Origin: Budorcas taxicolor
Taxonomy: Eukaryota; Chordata; Mammalia; Artiodactyla; Bovidae
Reading direction: 5' to 3'
Length of the DNA stretch: 64,000 nucleotides
Assembly: GCF_023091745.1 (NCBI RefSeq)
Contig: NC_068925.1
Coordinates: forward strand, 5,952,001-6,016,000
Part shown: in pieces, positions 47,480 to 59,413 of the stretch
Layout: every line of letters starts with the position of its first letter
How positions within the stretch are numbered: the stretch's first letter is position 1
Position numbers and translations under genes: made by a program
The notes under the pieces: model-generated
Told to the model about the DNA's origin: nothing
What the model saw: the letters and a program-made list of their open reading frames with translations, nothing else
Databases searched by the model: none

Positions 47480-47890
47480 GAGAGTAGGTGAGTGAGTCTG
47501 CTGGGACCGCCACGACAGAGTACCACAGGCTGAGAGGCCCGAACAACGGAAGTTTGTCTCTTCACAGTTTTGGAGCCCAGCAGTCCAAGGTCAAGGTGCC
47601 AGCAAGGCTGGTTTCTGGGGAGGCCACGCTCCTTGGCGTGTGCACGGCCACGGCGCGATGTCCTCACGTGGCCTTTCTTCTGAGCTCGCTGGGAGAGAGA
47701 ACTTGGGTCTCTTTTCCTCTTCTCACAGGGACGCCAGTCCTGTAGGGTTTGGGCCCACCCTTATGGCTTCATTTAACCCGTAGTATCTCCTTCAAGGCCC
47801 CATCCCTAAATGCAATCATACTGGGGCCTAGGGCTTCAACAAATGGATGGGGGAGAGGAGACATGATTCAGTCCATAACAGCAGGGGCAA
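47480..47890. repeat. Old interspersed repeat, family not named
   Basis: GACCGCCACGACAGAGTACC, CACAGTTTTGGAGCCCAGCA, GTCCAAGGTCAAGGTGCCAG, GGTTTGGGCCCACCCTTATG and ATGATTCAGTCCATAACAGC occur in the order of a common ancient mammalian repeat whose name I do not assign. An 85-codon open frame inside it is a chance result. Confidence 0.6.
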
Positions 47891-48689
47891 AGAAACAGCA
47901 GAGTCCACAGATACAGACAACTCTCAAATAATTGTATGATAGACGAAAGAGAACAGGACAGTAATTCAGTGTGCATAAGGGTTAAGAGAGAATTTTGTTT
48001 TTAAGATGCACGTTTGTATGCTAGTGGGGATGGGCCCCATAGGGAAGAACTGATGGTGGAGGAGAGAGCAAGGGAATTGCTGGAGTGATATTCTTAAGGA
48101 GGGGAAAGAGGATGGGATTCACTGCATAGGGAGAAAGGCAGGCCAGTTACCAGACAAGGGAGCATGGAAGCTGGGACAGGTGGCCTTACAGGCGAGGGCA
48201 GCGAAGGAACGCCTTTGAAGGGCCATCGGAAAGAGTCAGCCACGATTCCCTTCCCCTTCTCATCGCTTAAGGAGCCTGTTGGGGAAGTCTGTTAAATCAC
48301 AGGTTTATGGATTCTTAGCCCCACATTTTGCCTGGGGCTGTGGTGAATACAGTTTCTCTTCATCCCTTTCAAAACCTGAAATCCATCCTGATGCATAATA
48401 TCTTACCCAGAGTCTGCTGGTTGTTGCCAAATCAAACCCCCAGGGCCTGTGAAGTTTAAGGTTTTTAAGTGAAATATCATATGTTTAAAACAGTCTGTTC
48501 AAAGCTTCTTGCTCTCCCTGAGGATTTAAGGTTTCGGTTTGAGGATGCAGAGCCCTCAGCTTGTTAGATAATGCCTGTCAGGAGAAGAAGACAGTGGACT
48601 CCTGTAAACCAATTACTGCCAAACGTTAGCAGCCTCGCTCTCCCTTCCCTGACTGGAATTGCAGATCCTATGTCAACAAGCAAACTGGG

Positions 48690-48870
48690 CTTGAAAATCA
48701 CAGGAAATATTTCTTAAACACCTCCTGTGTGCCAGGCACAGTGCTAAGTGCTTTACACATATTACTTCATTTAATCTTCACAACAGCCCATCATGGAAGC
48801 ACGTAATTGCCCCAATTTATGATGAAAAGATTAGGGAACTAGGAAAAAACTATGGTAAGCAATGGAGCTA
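48690..48870 (-). repeat. MIR/L2-like old repeat
   Basis: CTGTGTGCCAGGCACAGTGC, TAAGTGCTTTACACATATTA, CTTCATTTAATCTTCACAAC and CCAATTTATGATGAAAAGAT match the complement of a MIR-type SINE. Confidence 0.65.
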
Positions 48871-49189
48871 GTACTCAAAACCAGATGTGCTGGATTCTAA
48901 AGTTCTGGGATGTTTTGTGTTTCTTTATAAATGTAATCAGAGAGACAAATTTGCATCATTTAAAGGTAAGAAGTCCAGAGAAGTGCATGATAAAAAGCAA
49001 GCTTCCCACACCAGTCCTGATTTTCTCATTGCCCCCAAAAAGCTTCTGTTGCTAATCACTACAGTGGACCTTTTGAAGGTGCTCAAAAGAAGATGAGCTT
49101 AAATCGATAAGGAGAGTTCATTCCTGCTATGGGTAGAAACTAAAGAAAGTAAGTACAGCTCTTAGAGGAGATGGCATGTATAGAAGTCG

Positions 49190-49345
49190 ATGGTGGTGGT
49201 TTAGTCGCTAAGTCATGTCCAACTCTTGTGACCCCATGGGCTGTAGCCCGCCAGGCTCCTCTGTCCATGGGATTCTCCAGGCAGGAATACTGGAGTGGGT
49301 TGCCGTTTCCTACTCCAGGGGATCTTCCTGATACCAAAAAAAAAA
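49190..49345 (-). mobile_element. Bov-tA-type SINE, antisense, truncated
   Basis: TCATGTCCAACTCTTGTGAC to CTCCAGGGGATCTTCCTGAT, followed by an A-run rather than the tRNA-like part, so the 5' half is absent. Confidence 0.88.
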
Positions 49346-49699
49346 AAATTTAAGAAAGAAGGAGCTGTTACCATCATTATCCATTTTAGATATTTCTTTT
49401 AAAAATAAAAATCCAGTCTTTTAAGTCTCATACTAGGTATAACCTTCCTAGTCTTCAAGGATTGCTAGCACTATTGTATTATATACAAAATTGTGTGTAT
49501 CTGTTATGTGCTCGTGTGTGAATTTCTCTGGGTAAGAATCCTTAGTTTTTGTCAAATTCTTCAAGAAGCCTCTGTTCCTCAAGTATTTAAGAACTATGGC
49601 TTTACCCCCCAAAACTTAGGTGTTCCAACTGTAGCTTGGAAAAGAAAGAAGGATCTTGGTCTGTATCTTAATGGGAGTAGGAAATGGACCTGAATCCAT

Positions 49700-50080
49700 A
49701 AGAAGTAGACCCCACTCCACAAAGACATGTCCTCTCCAACCCTTAGAGTCCCTTGGACTACAAGGAGATCCAAGCAATCAATCCTAAAAGAAATCAGCCC
49801 TGAATATTCATTGGAAGGACTGATGTTGAACCTGAAACTCCAATACTTTGGCCACCTGATGCGAAGAACTGACTCACTGGAAAAGACCCTGATGCTGGTA
49901 AAGATTGAAGGCAGGAGAAGAAAGGGACAACAGAGGATAAGATGGTTGGATGGCATCACTGACTTGATAGACATGAGTATGAGTGGGCTCCAGGAGTTGG
50001 TGATGGACAGGGAAGCCTGGCGTGCTGCATTCCATGGGGTCGCAAAGAGCTGGACACGAGTGAGCAACTGAACTGAACTC
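49700..50080 (+). mobile_element. BovB LINE 3' fragment
   Basis: Encodes only the C-terminal BovB piece ([20 protein letters not shown] within an open stretch at 49727-50071) and ends in GAGCAACTGAACTGAACT. A 5'-truncated insertion in sense orientation; the left boundary is approximate. Confidence 0.9.
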
Positions 50081-51783
50081 CAGACCTGGTCATCATAGCC
50101 ACCTAGGAGCTGAGCCACCGTTTTTTTAGAAGATGGGAAAAGACTTCTCATCCCTCACAGAGCTTAAACTAGGACCCTCAGTCCTAGCGTTTATTTCACT
50201 TTAGCCACCAGACTTCCCAGAAACTACTGTTTTTTTCTTTCAAAACATTGTCAGATCACACTAAAGAAGCAGGGCCTTCCCCCTCCTTGTCCCTCTGTGA
50301 GGCAAGGAACCAGTCAGCCTGTGATGAGCCACAATTCTAGTCTCAGGCACCTCAAGCCTCTTGTCCCTGCTAAGGTTCCCATGCTAATTATGTCTCCTGC
50401 CTCTCAAGTTTTTATTTGTCCAAGAAGTAGACTTGGAACCTTCTGCCAGCCTTTTCTGAATCTCTGCTCTCTTTTAACTTAGGAGCCAGGGGAGGGTTAC
50501 AAAATTAAATTTTTAAAACTTTCTGTGACGCAGTCCAGACACTGAGATCCATCAACTCACCCATCCCAGGCCTCCCTGCCTTTGACCAGGTCCTAGAGAG
50601 CAGTGGTCCTCTGCCACAGCCATTGTTTGTCGCTATCCCCACCTCCAGGTCCTACAGTGATGCTCTCAGGGGGTGGGGCCATGTCTGAATCTTCAGTGAA
50701 GGAGAGAAGCATTGAGTTAGAGAGAGACCAGCTTGGTAGTTTGAGTCTGAATTCTGGATACGCCAGAGATAAACTGCCCAATTCTGAAGAACAGCTACTC
50801 AGATGAACACAGCTGAGTGCCAGGCCTCTGGTTCAGCACCAGGACTTTGGTATCATCTCAAGATCAGCCAGAAGCTGGTGCTGATGCCCATGAGGAAGGC
50901 AGAGCCCCTGAGCAGAACTCACATGTTTGCAGACTGTTGGGGTTGGGGGTACGTCCAGAGTAACCCAGCCTGCAATGTCTGGACACACAGAGACCAGTGG
51001 GGACTCATCACTGAAGGGCTTGGGTCCCTGGCCAGGGTTGGAGGTGTGGCTGGAGCAGCTGCTGGTTGAAAAGAGGGAGTTCCTAGAAGACAGTACCCGA
51101 TAATGATAATGCATCCAGGAGAAGGCTGCACAGAAGCTAAGCCACATGCAGACCTTTTCCTGAATAAATCCTGAATGTACAGTAGAGGAGGATATCCTGA
51201 AAATGAAAAACAATTGCATTAGCTGTTCCAGAAAGAAGTTCACGGGCTTAATGGAATACAGGGGCTAACTGGTTGGCTATTTGTTAAAATAAATCTAGAG
51301 CTTAGAATGGAATATCCCGAATAATTTGATTGTTTTGCTATTTAAGAAGGGACACGTGCACAGCGCCTGACCATGTCTTTACCAGGGCAGCGCAAGGGGC
51401 TGTCTGCTCTGGCCAGCTTAGTGAGCTGGTCTGTGGGAGCGCATCCAACTCCGAAGAGCAGTGTGTCCTCGAGACAGGGTGGATTTGGTGGGTAAAGTCT
51501 CGGGTGGGAGTAGGAACTGGGGAATAAGTAGGATTTGAACTAGGAGCTAGAGAAAGAGGAAGGGTGAGACCTGAAGAGAGGGGCTTTCCTTGTCTCCTGA
51601 GTGCCTGTCCTGGTGGTCATTCCCTTCCCGCCCCACTAACTTTCTAGAAGGGCTCTGATACCCAGAAAAGCAGGTGGCTGTGTGTGGCACGTCTGTTCTT
51701 GCCCCCGGCAGCGCCTCCTGTGACTGTGTCCTGGGCATTCATGCGAGTGCGCTCCGGCTCTCGCCCTTCTCCTTCTCCTGCAG

Positions 51784-52008
51784 TTTATCTCAGTTCAGCG
51801 AGGAGAACATGATGGACCCCTACAACCTCGCCATCTGCTTCGGGCCCTCGCTGATGTCGGTGCCTGAGGGCCACGACCAGGTGTCCTGCCAAGCCCACGT
51901 GAACGAGCTGATCAAAACCATCATCATCCAGCACGAGAATGTCTTCCCCAACCCCCGGGAGCTGGAGGGCCCCGTCTACAGCAGAGGAGGGAGCACGGAG
52001 GATTACTG
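51784..52008 (+). CDS. SRGAP2: SRGAP2 exon 17: end of RhoGAP domain
   Basis: 225 nt: one base completing His625, 74 codons (residues 626-699), two bases of Cys700. It carries Asn-Leu-Ala-Ile-Cys-Phe-Gly-Pro-Ser-Leu, whose Asn (residue 639) is the conserved RhoGAP asparagine near the switch regions. It then runs through the last helices (Asn-Glu-Leu-Ile-Lys-Thr-Ile-Ile-Ile) into a linker with Glu-Gly-Pro-Val-Tyr-Ser-Arg-Gly-Gly-Ser. Acceptor TCCTGCAG at 51783; donor TACTG/GTAGGG at 52009. Intron retention would stop at once (TGG TAG). The linker differs from human at a few residues (Asn for Ser and Thr for Met, from memory). The 187-codon minus-strand frame here is a shadow. Confidence 0.97.
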
Positions 52009-54005
52009 GTAGGGGGCTCGGGGCTGGAGGAGGGGCGGTGTCACCTGCACCCACTGGCCTGGGGACCAGATGGCCCAGCGAGGCCGACAGACGCACCCCA
52101 CTCCTCCCCGCCTCCCCCTCTGCGGTGCACCACGCCACCAGGACCCGGGGCGCTGTCGGCCAAGCCCCACTTGACCCAAACCGCGGAGCAAGTACCACTT
52201 TAGGCTGCCTCGCTTCTTCACGTGTTCTGCGTGGCGAGGGACCATTCTGAAAGACGTAATAACAATAGCAGGAGCATGAATAATCTCCAGGAAAGGAAAT
52301 TTGATCCGGTTGTACACAGAACTGCGGCTCATCAAGCAGCAGTCTCAAGCTCCTGCTCTAGGCTGGCTGTTGTGGGAGGAACAGTCCTGCGTCCAGGGAA
52401 GTCCTCTCTGATTGGGGAGAGTTCAGACAGGAGACCTACTTTGCTGACTGTGAGTTCATACAGTGGTAATTTAATAATGATCTCAGACATTTGTGATGAG
52501 CAAAGGGGTAAGGTCCCTTTGCGGCAGGTTAGGCCTGGTTTCCCCCTAAAGCAGATTTGTTGTGAGTTTGCCTGGAAACCGAGATATAAAAGGAATCCTT
52601 CGGGTGTATCTTTACTAGGCCCTTCCATTAGACAGATAACGAATCACCATTTCCATCTGATAGATTAAGGCACTGCACTATAGAGGCCACCCCAGCAGTG
52701 GGGGTCTTAGCCCTGACTGCTTCACTCAGTGCCGAGTGCCACCCACTGCCCCCCAGAGCCCCCCACGTGCCACTTACAGGGTCATTTTCCCACTAAACGC
52801 GAAGACAGCTGCCCAGTATCCCTCACCGCCTCCTCCTCCACCCCCTCGCATCTTCCCCTAAACAGTGTTTCAGCCCGGGCTGAAAGCATAGGCCAGACCC
52901 AGTCAGATTCCATCTGAATTCAACATCTGGAACCAATTCAACCAGCCCCATTGCTGTGGACTGAGGTTGGGGGGGACAGGGGAGGCGGCTTACTTCATTA
53001 GAGGCCAGTCAGTCCATGCTTCTCCCTGACGCTCACAGAAGGAGCCTCCAGCCCTAGGAGTGAGGAGAGTACTAGCCGTATGTCTGCGAACATAAAACTG
53101 CCACTGTCCCGGAGCTCAGTCTTGACTGTCCTGCAGATCCTGGCCTCTGGGGCTGAGCTGGAGAAACCTGGGCTCGCCTGCTCTGAGAGGGAGCTTCTGG
53201 TCACTTGCAGATGGCTTTGCGGAGTCTGGGGAGGCCGTTCAGGTCTCAGCCTTCTGGCTGGTGGGCTTTGGGCAGCTGTCCTTGTGTATGTGACTTGGAG
53301 AGTTGGTCTCCTTCACCTGAGGGTTGAAACGCTGTGGAGTGGTGCTCCCGATTCTGGCCTCACCTCCCTGCTCGCATATCACACCACAGCTGGCTCTGGA
53401 CCGCTTCCAGGGCACAGAGCCCTCCGCCCTCCATGGCTTTTAGTCCCCGCCCAGCCCGGCAGGGGTGGCACAGCAGGCATAGATGGGAGGGCGCCTGCCT
53501 CCGAGGTCTGCCCAAGGTCTTCTCCCAGGCCCTCTCGGCCATGCTGCCGGCATTTGTGGGCAGCCGCTGGGGAAACCGCAGCATTCATCAGGGGCTGTTA
53601 TGCCCACAGATTGGGTGGCAGGCCAGAAGCACCCCAGGTTCAAGAGTGGATGACGCTGGGAAGGAGCCGCTGTCTGACCGCTGGCTTCCTGGCCACTCAG
53701 AAGGCTCCGGCCTCTGCATCTGAAGAGCGAGATGTGCCCATGAAGTGAGCTGAGATGGACCCAAGGACCCTGGAGCTGGGCCGGGAGACAGAGCAGCCAG
53801 GGAAGGGGGGCCCTCCTGCCACCCGGCACCATGCTTACCAGCCCTGAAATGGGGGCCTAGCTTTCCGGGACTGCCTGCAGTGTGGCATGCTGGGCTGCTG
53901 TTGAGACTGCAGCTGCTGGCAAGGCTGGGGTGTGTGTGGGGCAGGAGAAGCATAGCGTTTTGGGCTAGAAGGGACCGTATAAAGCCTCGGCTTGCCTTTA
54001 CCTCA

Positions 54006-54160
54006 GGGCAGTGGTTTTCCAGTGGGGTCCACAGACCAACAGCACCTGCCTCTTGTGGGCTGGTCAGAAACACAAGGGCTCCAGCTCCACCCAGACGAGT
54101 GAATCAGAAACTCTGAGAGTGGGTGAAGCAGTCTGTTTCCCAAACGCCATCCAGGGCTCC
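54006..54160. repeat. Old hAT/MER-like fragment
   Basis: GCAGTGGTTTTCCAGTGGGG, CCAGCTCCACCCAGACGAGT and GAATCAGAAACTCTGAGAGT resemble the MER5/MER20 group of short hAT elements. Confidence 0.55.
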
Positions 54161-55009
54161 CTCAAGATCGAGCTGCTGCCTTAGTGGGTCGCCACACAAG
54201 TGAACTTAGAGGCCTGGGGGAAAGTGAGCCTTTGTTGGCCCTGAGCATCCCAGGAATCCTGAGGGTTTCCAAAATGTCACCCAACTCCTCCAGAGGGTCT
54301 TTAGGCCCAGCAAACAGTGAGAAAGTATACCCACGTTTTCTGAGAAGCAGGAAGTTTTCCCACAGTGCTGTCTCTTCTGGAGAGCCAGGGATGTCCCGGC
54401 TGCTGCTCAGAAGCCCAGAGAGTTCTGCGGTCCTCCCACAGTGTTCTCTGGGGTCTGGAGAGTCCATAAACCGGCTCGCTTCACATGGGGTGGGGCCCCA
54501 TCTCACGAAGAGGGAGGGGCTGTAACTTAGCCTGCACGCATGCTCACGGAGGCTCAAAGGTGAAAACTGAAGCCAGGATGTGGGGTTGAGGGATGCTGGT
54601 GTCTCCACGGAACTGCCTGAGAAGACTCACTTTGTGCTGCCAGAGGAAGAAGCGTTAGAAATGAACAGGTTTTTCTCTGCTTCTCGGGAAGTGAGAGCGT
54701 CCTTGTGCCGCTCCCCCGTGTACTCCTCAGTCCAGATCAGGGATAGAAAGAGCTTTCCTAATAACTTCCCTGCTCATTCTCGATTCTCCGCCCCGGATGA
54801 CCTTAGGCTCCATGAATTCTGTCAAGAGCTTGACCCAGCTCACATGCCCTTCCTTTTGCAGAGGCTAGCCCACAGCCAGCTTTCTTCCCCTGCTTTTGTT
54901 TCCCACTCACTCCTATGACTCACCTCCTACTTTCTCACCAGTACTAAACCACAGAGCAGCCGGAGACATCAAGCAAAATGAGAAAGAAGGAAAGAAAGCA
55001 TTGCCTATT

Positions 55010-55180
55010 AATCACCCCTTCTTATTTCACTGAATCCTCACACAACTCTGTGAGAAATATAGAAGTACACAGACCATTATCCCCAGTCTATAGATTAAGT
55101 AGCTGAGGCTTAAAGAAATTAAGTAATTGCCCAGGGTCACACAGCTACCGAGTGTCAGCTGATTTTCGGGTGCAATTGTA
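55010..55180 (-). repeat. MIR SINE fragment
   Basis: CACTGAATCCTCACACAACT, ACCATTATCCCCAGTCTATA, GCTGAGGCTTAAAGAAATTA and GCCCAGGGTCACACAGCTAC give the complement of MIR. Confidence 0.78.
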
Positions 55181-55514
55181 TCTGATGCTAAAGCCCAGTG
55201 TTTCCCTTCCACCTTGCTCCCTCCAGGAACTAATTCACCTAAAGAAATGAGCCTTGAGGAGCTGAGTCATTTTATATTTTTGAAAAGATTTCTAGGTTGA
55301 AATGAGGTTCCCTTTATGTCAAGATGTCTGTAAGTCCCATGTAGTCTCCAGTAGTTTTTGAAGCAGGAGCTAGCCTAGAGACGTCCCAGAGCCTTGTGTT
55401 TCATTATAAGCATCTGCCTGTAGTGTGTGATCAGAGTGTAGGGTAGATTCCGTGCCCAAGGAAGCTGTGTGAAAGAGAAGATAAGAATTTTGGTTCCTCT
55501 TGCTTCTGTTGCAG

Positions 55515-55594
55515 TGACAGCCCTCATGGAGAGACTACCTCGGCTGAAGACTCAACCCAGGATGTGACCGCAGAGCACCACACCAGCGATGACG
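55515..55594 (+). CDS. SRGAP2: SRGAP2 exon 18: RhoGAP-SH3 linker
   Basis: 80 nt: one base completing Cys700, 26 codons (residues 701-726), one base of Glu727. It reads Asp-Ser-Pro-His-Gly-Glu to His-His-Thr-Ser-Asp-Asp, an acidic Ser/Thr-rich linker with no fold of its own. Acceptor CTGTTGCAG at 55514; donor GACG/GTACGA at 55595, weaker than its neighbours. If the intron were retained the frame would stay open to about 55923. Confidence 0.95.
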
Positions 55595-57631
55595 GTACGA
55601 GGCTTCGAGTGGGGTCACCCGGCCGCTGGGGCGTGAAGCAGAAAGGAGCGGCTACACATCCTGTCCTCCCACCCTGCAGTCTCCTGGGAGCTGCCCCCAG
55701 CTCTCCTGGCTCCCACGCTCACTCCTTCCATTTCTTGGAGGGACAGCCCACCCCCTCAGATCGAGTAGTCTCTGTGTTAGAGCAGAGGTGCAGGGCTGGA
55801 CCTCAGCCCTCTGCCCTGCTCGCCCCAGCTCCCTGCCCCTCGCCCACCTCCCAGCTCCTGTCTCATCTGGCCGTCTCACCTGCATACTGTCGGTCCCTTG
55901 TCACAGCCCAGACTCCTGCCAGGTAGCTGGAGACAAAAGTGAAGGAGCGCTCGTTTGAAAACCAGTGAGCCTGGGGAATAGTGAAGCTGGATGCCAAGAA
56001 CCCAGCAGAAGCAGGCCAGAGGCGGGTGGGAATCAGGATGCAGAAACCACATGCTCTCACGCCTGCAGACTGGAAAAATTGACCCTTTCCAAAGCGCAGA
56101 CATGCACTGCGCGGCCTGGCGGGTGTACGTCGAGAGCTGGAATGCACAGCTGTCGTCCGTGGGCTTTGGCGGTGCCCATGATTTATTAGGGTCTGTCCGG
56201 CCAGCACATTCCCTGTCTTGCCAACAGTTCTGCACCTCCATTTCTGGATTGCCTGGGCTCTGGAAGTCTCGGCAGCTGACAGGGGGCCTCAGAATTTTCT
56301 GGGCATGAGAACGAAATGGCACAGTCTTCAGTGTTCCCTGCTCCCTGCCTTGCCATGAATTCTGCAATCCTAGGCCAGTTTTTAAAGGAGAAAAAAAAAA
56401 TTAGGATTGCTTATTTGGCTCCTAAGATCCAATGGATCAGTATGATAACTTGCCACACAATGGGAGGAGCGTCAGTGAACTAGGGAAATTTGTATTTGAT
56501 TAGAGCCTAGTGTTCCCTGGCACTGCTAAAGGCTTTCTATGTCTTATCTCTTACTCCCTAGTGAAATTGATAGAGCTGCTATTTAATAGTTAAGAAAACT
56601 GAGGCCAGAGACAAACCCAAGGCTGTACGGAACTGAGCCTGGGATATTTAGACAGGCCTGCTGTAGCGAATTCTCCAGCAGACCCAGCAGCCCTGACTGT
56701 CTAGGTGTGGTCTTGTTTGAGAGCAGTATTTCTTTCCACGACTCAGAATATCTGACTTTAACCCTAAGTTCCTGATTTCTGAGATCCCTCTTTTCGCTCT
56801 CCAGCCTCTACCTGCAGCCCAGAGCAGACCATGAAAATGATACTGTAATGACAGTGACTGATTCAGGCAGCGCTTTACTCTGGGCCCTCACTGTTCTGAG
56901 CACTTTTACAAATGGTTATTTATTGACTCTTACTGCCGACTTCATGAAAAAGGCACTATTCTTTTCCTCGTTTTATAGACGAGGAAGCCGAAGCTTATAC
57001 AAAAGTAGAAGTACATTGCCTTTGTATACCTCTGTTAAGTCGTCAAATCACTTCCATGTGCATTTTTCCATGTATTGGTCACAAAATATATTTCCACATT
57101 TTGCTCTTTGGAAAGCTGATTGGGTAAGTTATTTTCTCTTTATAGAGACTAAAAGTTCATGTTTTAGTAGGGGGAATGGATAACCTAAATAGATTATTTA
57201 AAATGCAATAATAAGTGTTCTAAATTAATGGAGTTATTGTGCAGCCGAAAAGGAAATAATGCTTACAACTACAATATGGCAGGTTCGATGATAGGGGTTG
57301 GCATAAAGCACTATGGAAACACAAAGGAAGTTACTCGAGGAAGCAAGTGATGTTTGAGTTGTGATTCAGTGTGTTTCATCAGGCAGGTGAGAGAGAAAGA
57401 GGGATTCCAGGTGGAGCGAACAGCAGGAGCAAGGGCAGGGAAGGGCATGTGAGTGCTTTCAGGGGTTTGCACCATCTGCTCAGGAATTGCTGGCTATTGT
57501 ATATCATCCGTGACTTATTCTCACACCAGCTTATCTTCCCACCACTGTGAGTTCAGCTAACTGGGCTCTTCCACCCAGTTGCCGAGTGTGAGTCCCAGCA
57601 GCCTGTGTTTCCTTCTCTCCACCCCTCTCAG
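55595..57631 (+). other. SRGAP2: Intron 18 of SRGAP2
   Basis: 2037 nt. MIR-like traces near 56560-56650 and 56860-57000; otherwise nothing identifiable. Confidence 0.9.
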
Positions 57632-57812
57632 AGTGTGAGCCCATCGAGGCCATTGCCAAGTTTGACTACGTGGGCCGCACGGCCCGAGAGCTGTCCTTCA
57701 AGAAGGGGGCATCTTTGCTGCTTTACCAGCGGGCTTCCGACGACTGGTGGGAAGGCCGGCACAACGGCATCGACGGTCTCATCCCCCATCAGTACATCGT
57801 GGTCCAAGACAC
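57632..57812 (+). CDS. SRGAP2: SRGAP2 exon 19: SH3 domain
   Basis: 181 nt: two bases completing Glu727, 59 codons (residues 728-786), two bases of Thr787. The whole SH3 domain sits in this exon: Ala-Lys-Phe-Asp-Tyr (ALYDY-type motif), [14 protein letters not shown] with the ligand-binding Trp (W765), Gly-Leu-Ile-Pro and His-Gln-Tyr-Ile. In this family the SH3 binds proline-rich partners and the ROBO1 cytoplasmic tail. Acceptor CCTCTCAG at 57631. The donor region reads AC/GTACGTAGGG; use of the second GT would add four bases and shift the frame. Confidence 0.97.
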
Positions 57813-59266
57813 GTACGTAGGGCACCCTGCACCCTTAGGGGCCCCTTGCCGCCCTGTGGGAGTGAGTCCTTACTTCTGAAGCCCAGGAGGATGAGGGAGG
57901 CCAGCCCCTAGAGGCCCTAGCACAGTCTGCAAGTGCTGCTCTTCCTTGGGAAGGTGCCCAGAGTCAGAGAGGTGGAGAATTGTTTTCAGTCTCTCCACTC
58001 CACTCCTCCGCCAGCCACACCTCCACCTCCCCCAGCCCACGCTCATCCACATTTATACCTAATGAGTGATAATTAGGGCTAATTATTTGACCACTTACAG
58101 TTCCTTTCTGGAACGATCAGGTTGGGAAAACGTTTTGATTTCTCTTTCCTTTTTTAAAAACAATCGTGTTCACCCCAACCTGTTGGGTCACTGATGGCAC
58201 TTGTCCACTTGTAAATGAAAATGTTGAGCCTATTTTCTAGTAGAAATGTAGCGTAAGCAGCTTTGTAGAAATAACCCAGTTCATTTAATGAGGTTGACTT
58301 GGGGAAAGACGGGGGAGAGGACGGGGAGGAATGCCGGGGAGCCGAGGGCCGTGGGCCAATCGCAGACAGACTTCCTTGCGTGGGCTGTCTGTGGAGTCCC
58401 ACTCTCTGAAGCCGTGTCTCCCCATCAGGAAGGCTTTTCCCCGTGGCCCCCCCAGACCTGCCCCCTGCCCAGCGCCCCGCCTCTGCCCCCAACTCCCCTT
58501 GGCTGCGATGCTCTCAGTGTTTTTAGTCCTCCCCTTAATATTATTTTTTAAAGGTTGATATCCTGAATGAGTCTGCGCCCTCCCAAGCCTCTCCCCGGCT
58601 CGCTCTGCGGGGAAGTCCTCTCCCTGTTGATAACATCGCACACCTGGTGGCCATCTGTGCGCGGACAGGACCCTCCCAAATTTAGCATTATGACTTCACC
58701 GCAGGACCGAGAGAAGATGAATTGTGGGGGAGAAGGGGCTTTCTTTGTCATCAGTAGCCAGAGGGGCCGGGAGAGCAGTGGCGAGAAGTGGGACCGGCTT
58801 GGACGCTCTAAGCGGGGCTGGATGTGCTACGACAGAGTGTGGCGGGGTCCTGCCTCAACGCCGGCACCTCCAGAGCCGCGGCAGAGCTGACTGTCCCTCC
58901 CCAGCACTGCTCGGGACCTGAGCACATAAACCGCAACCTGCAGGAGGTGGCCCCAGCACCGCGGCCCCAGGAGAGCAGCGAGGGGTAGAAGGCAGATGCC
59001 GCGAATCCAGGTGTCCCCTAGCCAAGCTTTCCGGAGGAGCTGAGGACCCCACAGGACTCGGCAGGATTATTTATTTGTATTTAAGCAACCCTCCAGAGGC
59101 CCGTAGCTCCCCTTGCCTCCGCTCCCCGAGCCCAGCCAGGCGTCGCTGCTGCCTCAGAGCCGTTGCGGGGTCGCGTGTGTGTTGGGGGGGCCATCTTGCC
59201 GATTTAACACTGCTTTCTGTGTTGTTGTTTCCCTTCCTCCCTGCCTGCCTGCCCCTCCTGCCCCAG
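57813..59266 (+). other. SRGAP2: Intron 19 of SRGAP2
   Basis: 1454 nt, GC-rich with C-runs. No repeat I can name, no exon-like element with matching phase. Confidence 0.9.
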
Positions 59267-59413
59267 CGAGGACGGTGTCGTGGAGAGGTCCAGCCCCAAG
59301 TCTGAGATTGAGGTCATTTCTGAGCCACCTGAAGAAAAGGTGACAGCCAGGGCGGGGGCCAGCTGCCCCAGTGGGGGCCACGTAGCCGATATTTACCTTG
59401 CAAACATCAACAA
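59267..59413 (+). CDS. SRGAP2: SRGAP2 exon 20: post-SH3 linker
   Basis: 147 nt: one base completing Thr787, 48 codons (residues 788-835), two bases of Lys836. It reads Glu-Asp-Gly-Val-Val-Glu-Arg to Tyr-Leu-Ala-Asn-Ile-Asn, a mostly disordered acidic linker ending in a conserved short hydrophobic piece. Acceptor TGCCCCAG at 59266, donor AACAA/GTAAGC at 59414. If the donor is not used, the frame reads AAG TAA and stops at once; together with a poly(A) motif at 60491 this could form an alternative last exon. Confidence 0.97.

Larger units (their letters stand above)
42838..51783 (+). other. SRGAP2: Intron 16 of SRGAP2
   Basis: 8946 nt. Holds a (GACA)n run (45031-45048), a Bov-A2 dimer (45196-45475), an old repeat (45480-45990), an old hAT-like element split by a SINE (46158-46625), another old repeat (47480-47890), MIR/L2-like pieces near 46865-47010 and 48710-48860, a truncated Bov-tA (49190-49345) and a BovB 3' fragment (49700-50080). 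43000-45000 and 50100-51780 have no clear repeat. Confidence 0.88.
52009..55514 (+). other. SRGAP2: Intron 17 of SRGAP2
   Basis: 3506 nt, GC-rich in places (52009-52200, 53380-53850). Holds an old hAT/MER-like tract (54006-54160) and a MIR-like piece (55010-55180). A 222-codon + strand frame (53080-53748) lies here with no domain or splice support. Confidence 0.88.

Noticed and set aside
51785..52348. 187-codon minus-strand frame over exon 17
   Set aside because: Antisense shadow of a GC-rich coding exon; the sense frame is clearly SRGAP2.
53080..53748. 222-codon + strand open frame in intron 17
   Set aside because: GC-rich sequence favours long chance frames. No recognisable domain, and no splice sites joining it in phase to exons 17 and 18.
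58280..59060. GC-rich stretch in intron 19 as an internal CpG-island promoter
   Set aside because: GC content is raised, but CpG spacing looks ordinary by eye and no first-exon-like structure follows.
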